From: Kalaharituber pfeilii
Taxonomy: Eukaryota > Ascomycota > Pezizomycetes > Pezizales > Pezizaceae
Assembly: GCA_015179045.1 (NCBI GenBank)
Contig: WHUZ01000239.1
Location: forward strand, 1 to 20,694
Reading direction: 5' to 3'
DNA: 20,694 nt
A program made the position numbers and the translations under genes. Below, in pieces: positions 17,847 to 20,694 of this stretch (position 1 is the first letter of the stretch; each line of letters starts with the position of its first letter). The notes under the pieces were generated by a model, which saw nothing but the letters and a program-made list of their open reading frames with translations, had not been told where the DNA came from and did no database searches.

Positions 17847-17960
17847 TGTTATAGCTAAAGGTAAAGACCTACTGAATATCAGGAAAGTACCAGCTCTATA
17901 CTGTTATAAGACTTGCTAAGATATATCTGTTGCAGGCATAATCGTTCTCATGCTATAACA
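17847..17960 (+). repeat. 3' LTR remnant of element C
   Basis: TGTTATAGCTAAAGGTAAAG matches the LTR start of A (TGTTACGGCTAAGGTGAAGA) and lies at the expected distance after pol. Clear similarity fades within about 110 bp. The piece ends GCTATAACA (17952-17960), a perfect 9-bp inverted match to its first nine bases, so it may be a 114-bp shortened LTR or a full LTR that is interrupted here. The right end is uncertain. Confidence 0.6.
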
Positions 17961-18329
17961 CCATCTTGTTTAAGTGTCGTCAAAAGGTACTACCAACTAT
18001 AAAGCCTACCAGTCGGAAGTTTAGCTAACCCGATACTAGTCAGGTCTATGGTAGTGGAACTTCTTCAGTTAAGAAGTAAGTAACTACTAAGATTAGCAAT
18101 CTTGGTTACTAACTCTTCCGGCAGCTCCTGTTGTACTATTCGTTGTACGATAACCTTTTCTTATTTTCTTATATCATCGATCTTTGCATAGGGATCGGAG
18201 TTATGATGGTATTTTTAGATAGAGGCTTGCATTGGAGGTTTCAAGTTCTCGTATTTGTTGTTCTAGAATTTATTGTAAGGGTTGGTCAAAAAGAAAGGCT
18301 GTCACTTGGCTTTTTTTAGGGTCTGGCTT
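17961..18329. other. Junction of elements C and D, no gene seen
   Basis: AT-rich DNA holding either the rest of the C LTR or the U3 of the D LTR; I cannot place the boundary. An imperfect hairpin lies at 18073-18117 (arms with AGTAAC/GTTACT and AAGATT/AATCTT around AGC). A 62-codon ORF at 18131 has no recognisable domain. Confidence 0.5.
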
Positions 18330-18565
18330 GATCCCCAGAATCCGTTCAAGCTGAATTTGTTAACAGCTTTGAAGAACTACATTTTGTATAAATAGAAGCC
18401 TGACCCACCGGAGTTAGAAGGGCAAGGACCCAGAACTCAACCCTAACAAATATAAAGCTTTCTTACTACCTTAACTACTTTATTTTCCGTGACTTATATT
18501 TAATTATATTTCACGTTGCACTTAGTTATTTAGTAAACGGCTTACCCCCAACGTACCCCGTAACA
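18330..18565 (+). repeat. Right part of the 5' LTR of element D
   Basis: The sequence ends CGTACCCCGTAACA at 18565, the same type of terminus as A and B, and a gag-like region follows. It includes a TATA box 178 bp before the end. The left end is not resolved: a TGTTACGGGG-type start is not found upstream in the window. Confidence 0.65.
18387..18394 (+). promoter_or_regulatory. TATA box of element D LTR
   Basis: TATAAATA lies in the LTR, upstream of a broken gag on the same strand. Its context differs from the TATA block shared by A and B, so D is a separate lineage. Confidence 0.55.
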
Positions 18566-18613
18566 CTATATTTGTTGGGTCTCGTTTCGCCACAACCTCA
18601 CAAATAACCAACA
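18566..18613 (+). other. Leader of element D with a possible tRNA-type primer site
   Basis: Eight to ten bases after the LTR lies TTGGGTCTCGTTTCGCC. It contains the TGG expected of a tRNA 3'-end complement, unlike A and B. Which tRNA would fit cannot be said from the sequence. The first ATG follows at 18614. Confidence 0.3.
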
Positions 18614-20645
18614 ATGGCATCCTACAGAGATAAGAGAAGCTTACCCTTCTAATTCCGATCTTAGAGGCAGTGAATCCGGGACATGTCAGCTTACTAATAG
18701 CACAATTCTCCTCATGGGCATGGAATTTACTTTCACAGCTTAAAGAAGATATAGCAGATGAGCTCGAAAAAACCTGAAGTGAGATAAGCTGCCTACTATA
18801 GACAGAACTACTAGTAGCAATGGACATTGACCGAAAAGAAGAATTAGAAGCTGAATTCCTAAAACAGGAATTCATCAATCTCCAACAGCAGCTCAAGCAT
18901 GATGCTAACAAGTATAAGCAATGTTATGAAGTACAAATCCAAGCTGAAGCCCAAGCTTGGGAAACTAAGCTTTGGGAACAGCTAGGGAAGGAAAAAGCTA
19001 ATCACGAAGCAAACAGTCTTAGCCGCCGCCGAGAAGTACTGACTCGAAATGGAGACTGCCAAACTCAAGTGGGAGGCAGATACCATGGAAAAGATACGGA
19101 ACCTAGAGCAGCAGTACACCAAGGATGCCAATGCTACTATTATCAAGGCCTTAGACAAGAAAAGAGCCATGGTTCCCGCCTTAGAGTCTCAACTACAGGA
19201 CGCCAGAATCCTCCTCGACAAGCAGAAGGCTGAGCAGAAGGATCTAGAAGGAAAAATTCTATCCTAAGAAGACGCTATTAGAGCTGGTCAAGGACAGGTA
19301 ACAATATTAGAAGCAGAAATCACCTCTCTCAAGAACCAGAATAAAGAGTTGCAAGACAAAATAACAGCTCTTAAAGTCAAACTTCCGCCCTCCCGACCGC
19401 CAACTAGATCACCATCTCCATCACGAACAGTGACCACCGTCCTCTCCATCCAACCAGCACCATCTCCTCCTCCAAGAAAGAAAGCCAGGCACGAAACTAG
19501 ACGATGGGATTCACCTGAACCCGAACCCACTGGCCAGTACATCCCATTTCGCCCGCTTCCCGACTCTAAGAACTTGGGATGGCAACCTGGACGGACTACA
19601 AGTATGGAAGTCCGAAGTAATGGACTTAGTATACCTCCGAGAGTACCGCCGAACCTTTGCTGAAGAAGATACCAAAATTCTGTATGCATCCCGATCTCTA
19701 ACCAAGGAGGTAGCAGAATGGCATAGCCAAAACAAACATATGTACATGGGTCCGGGGGCTTGGAGAGATACTACATTGGAAAAATGGATGGACAATTTGG
19801 CAGAGGAATGGGAATCCACATGCAAGAGCAGTAAATGCGAGATAAACTCGATACCTACACACAGAAGGGCAAAATCATGGACTATATCAACACCATGAAG
19901 AAAAATGAAACTACCTAGCCAATTATGACGAAAAAACGTTCAAGGACAAGGTGGTCAAAGGGTTGAAAAGAAACATTGCCCAATTCCTTCCTCATGCAGC
20001 CAGGAGTACCCAATGATCACTTGATGACTGGTGCAAACGCGTAATAGCAGTTTGGCATGCGGGATGAGCGAACAACGCAAGTTGTGGGTCACAGTGGTGG
20101 TAACAAACCTAGTGGCCATTCAAAGGGGAAACAATCTTCAGAGAAGAAGAAGGACAGTGTGGAAACTACGACCTCTAAGCCCAGCCTATACCTCCCCGGC
20201 TCCTCCAGGGAACTCAGTGCCAAATGGAAGGCCGATGGGAAATGCTCTCGCTGTGGAAGAAAAGGCCACACTTTCAGCAAAATGCGTGGCTACGGAAATC
20301 GTGAAGGAGTGGAAGACGACCCAGCCAACTAATCAGTCGGGTAATAAGAGGAAGAGAGATGATGACAAGAAGGAGGACAAAAAGGAGGTAAGGAAAATTA
20401 AACAAGAAAACAAAGGAGACTCGGCTGGGATACAGGCTCGCAGCTTAGCATCACGCATCACCGCTCTCGATGAATCCGAGTCGGAAAAACTAGAAAGGCA
20501 GATCTTAGCCAACGAAGTTTCTGCCCCTCCTCCTCCCAGTTGGCCTCACTCTTCCTCCAATCCTCAAAGGACCTCTAGCAAAGAAATCAATCATTCGCAA
20601 AGCCGAGCTAAAATAGAAGGAAAAACGGTATCTCAAAATCAGTAA
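18614..20645 (+). pseudogene. gag: Element D gag, broken Gypsy-type gag of another lineage
   Basis: ATG 18614 (MASYRDKRSLPF) stops at once. Good coding similarity to a Gypsy gag then jumps frames: a coiled coil (KEELEAEFLKQEF, 18835; METAKLKWEADTMEKI, 19049) with a stop at 19265-19267, a Pro/Ser-rich arginine segment (about 19385-19480), a capsid-like part (MDLVYLREYRRTF, 19620; TFKDKVVKGLKRNIAQF, 19937; DDWCKRVIAVWHAG, 20023), and a CCHC knuckle whose last Cys is displaced by an extra A in an A-run at 20278-20281 (CSRCGRKGHTFSK at 20243). A Lys/Asp-rich tail ends at TAA 20643-20645. At least five frame changes or stops make it non-functional. It shows no clear similarity to the gag of element A beyond domain order. 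Confidence 0.82.
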
Positions 20646-20694
20646 TAATTAGAGTATAAATCGACCCAGGAGGCAGAAACGTCAATGCTCTCCA
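20646..20694 (+). other. Right edge, probable start of element D protease
   Basis: The last bases can be read as DPGGRNVNAL, like the segment just before the active site of Gypsy proteases (usually followed by a D-S/T-G motif). The window ends before any diagnostic residue. Confidence 0.3.

Noticed and set aside
18131..18319. 62-codon hydrophobic ORF upstream of the D LTR
   Set aside because: Short, AT-rich, within a likely LTR region, with no recognised family; a chance ORF is the simpler reading.
18522..18911. 129-codon minus-strand ORF, Ser/Cys-rich
   Set aside because: It lies opposite the element D LTR end and gag coiled coil; no domain seen, and low complexity comes from the other strand.
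1..20694. A new defence or biosynthetic system, or host genes
   Set aside because: All recognisable coding sequence belongs to LTR retrotransposons; nothing else reaches the level of a supported gene.

Overview
The window is eukaryotic repeat DNA, most likely from a filamentous fungus and possibly a basidiomycete. The organism is inferred only from the type of elements present: chromodomain-bearing Ty3/Gypsy (Metaviridae) LTR retrotransposons. I see no convincing host gene, tRNA, rRNA, CRISPR array or bacterial feature. About 85% of the window is retrotransposon sequence of different ages, and the rest is a patch of degenerate tandem repeats.

Layout. (1) 1-6561, element A (+): the window starts inside its 5' LTR. 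Gag follows (with two frame breaks), then one long intact pol (protease, reverse transcriptase, RNase H, integrase, chromodomain), a polypurine tract and a complete 642-bp 3' LTR. The 335 bp of LTR present at both ends look identical, so this is a recent insertion. (2) 6562-8987: gene-free sequence made largely of degenerate tandem repeats (123-bp, 12-bp, 20/10-bp, about 111-bp dimeric and 60-bp periods). (3) 8988-10221 and 16046-17960, element C (+): an old 5'-truncated pol and a 3' LTR start. It has about 40 in-frame stops but no frameshift. (4) 10222-16040, element B (-): a 5.8-kb element with two 739-bp LTRs, inserted into the RNase H region of C with a 5-bp target duplication (CTTCC). Its gag and pol are badly broken although its LTRs differ at only 5 positions. 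(5) About 17961-20694, element D (+): part of an LTR with a TATA box, then a broken gag from a different Gypsy lineage. It runs off the right edge.

How the parts relate. A, B and C share pol homology. A and B also share the LTR core promoter, the same PBS sequence and the same polypurine tract. A is the only one with an intact pol, so it is the kind of element that could mobilise defective relatives such as B in trans. A carries a canonical -1 slippery heptamer four bases before the gag stop. In both A and B the sequence after the LTR lacks a TGG-type tRNA site but is complementary over 8 nt to the presumed 5' end of the transcript, which suggests self-priming. C looks mutated by C-to-T type changes, as in RIP-like genome defence. 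I do not see a wholly new biological system. The points most worth checking are the frameshift signal, the self-priming signal, the trans-mobilised defective element and the indel-free, stop-rich element.
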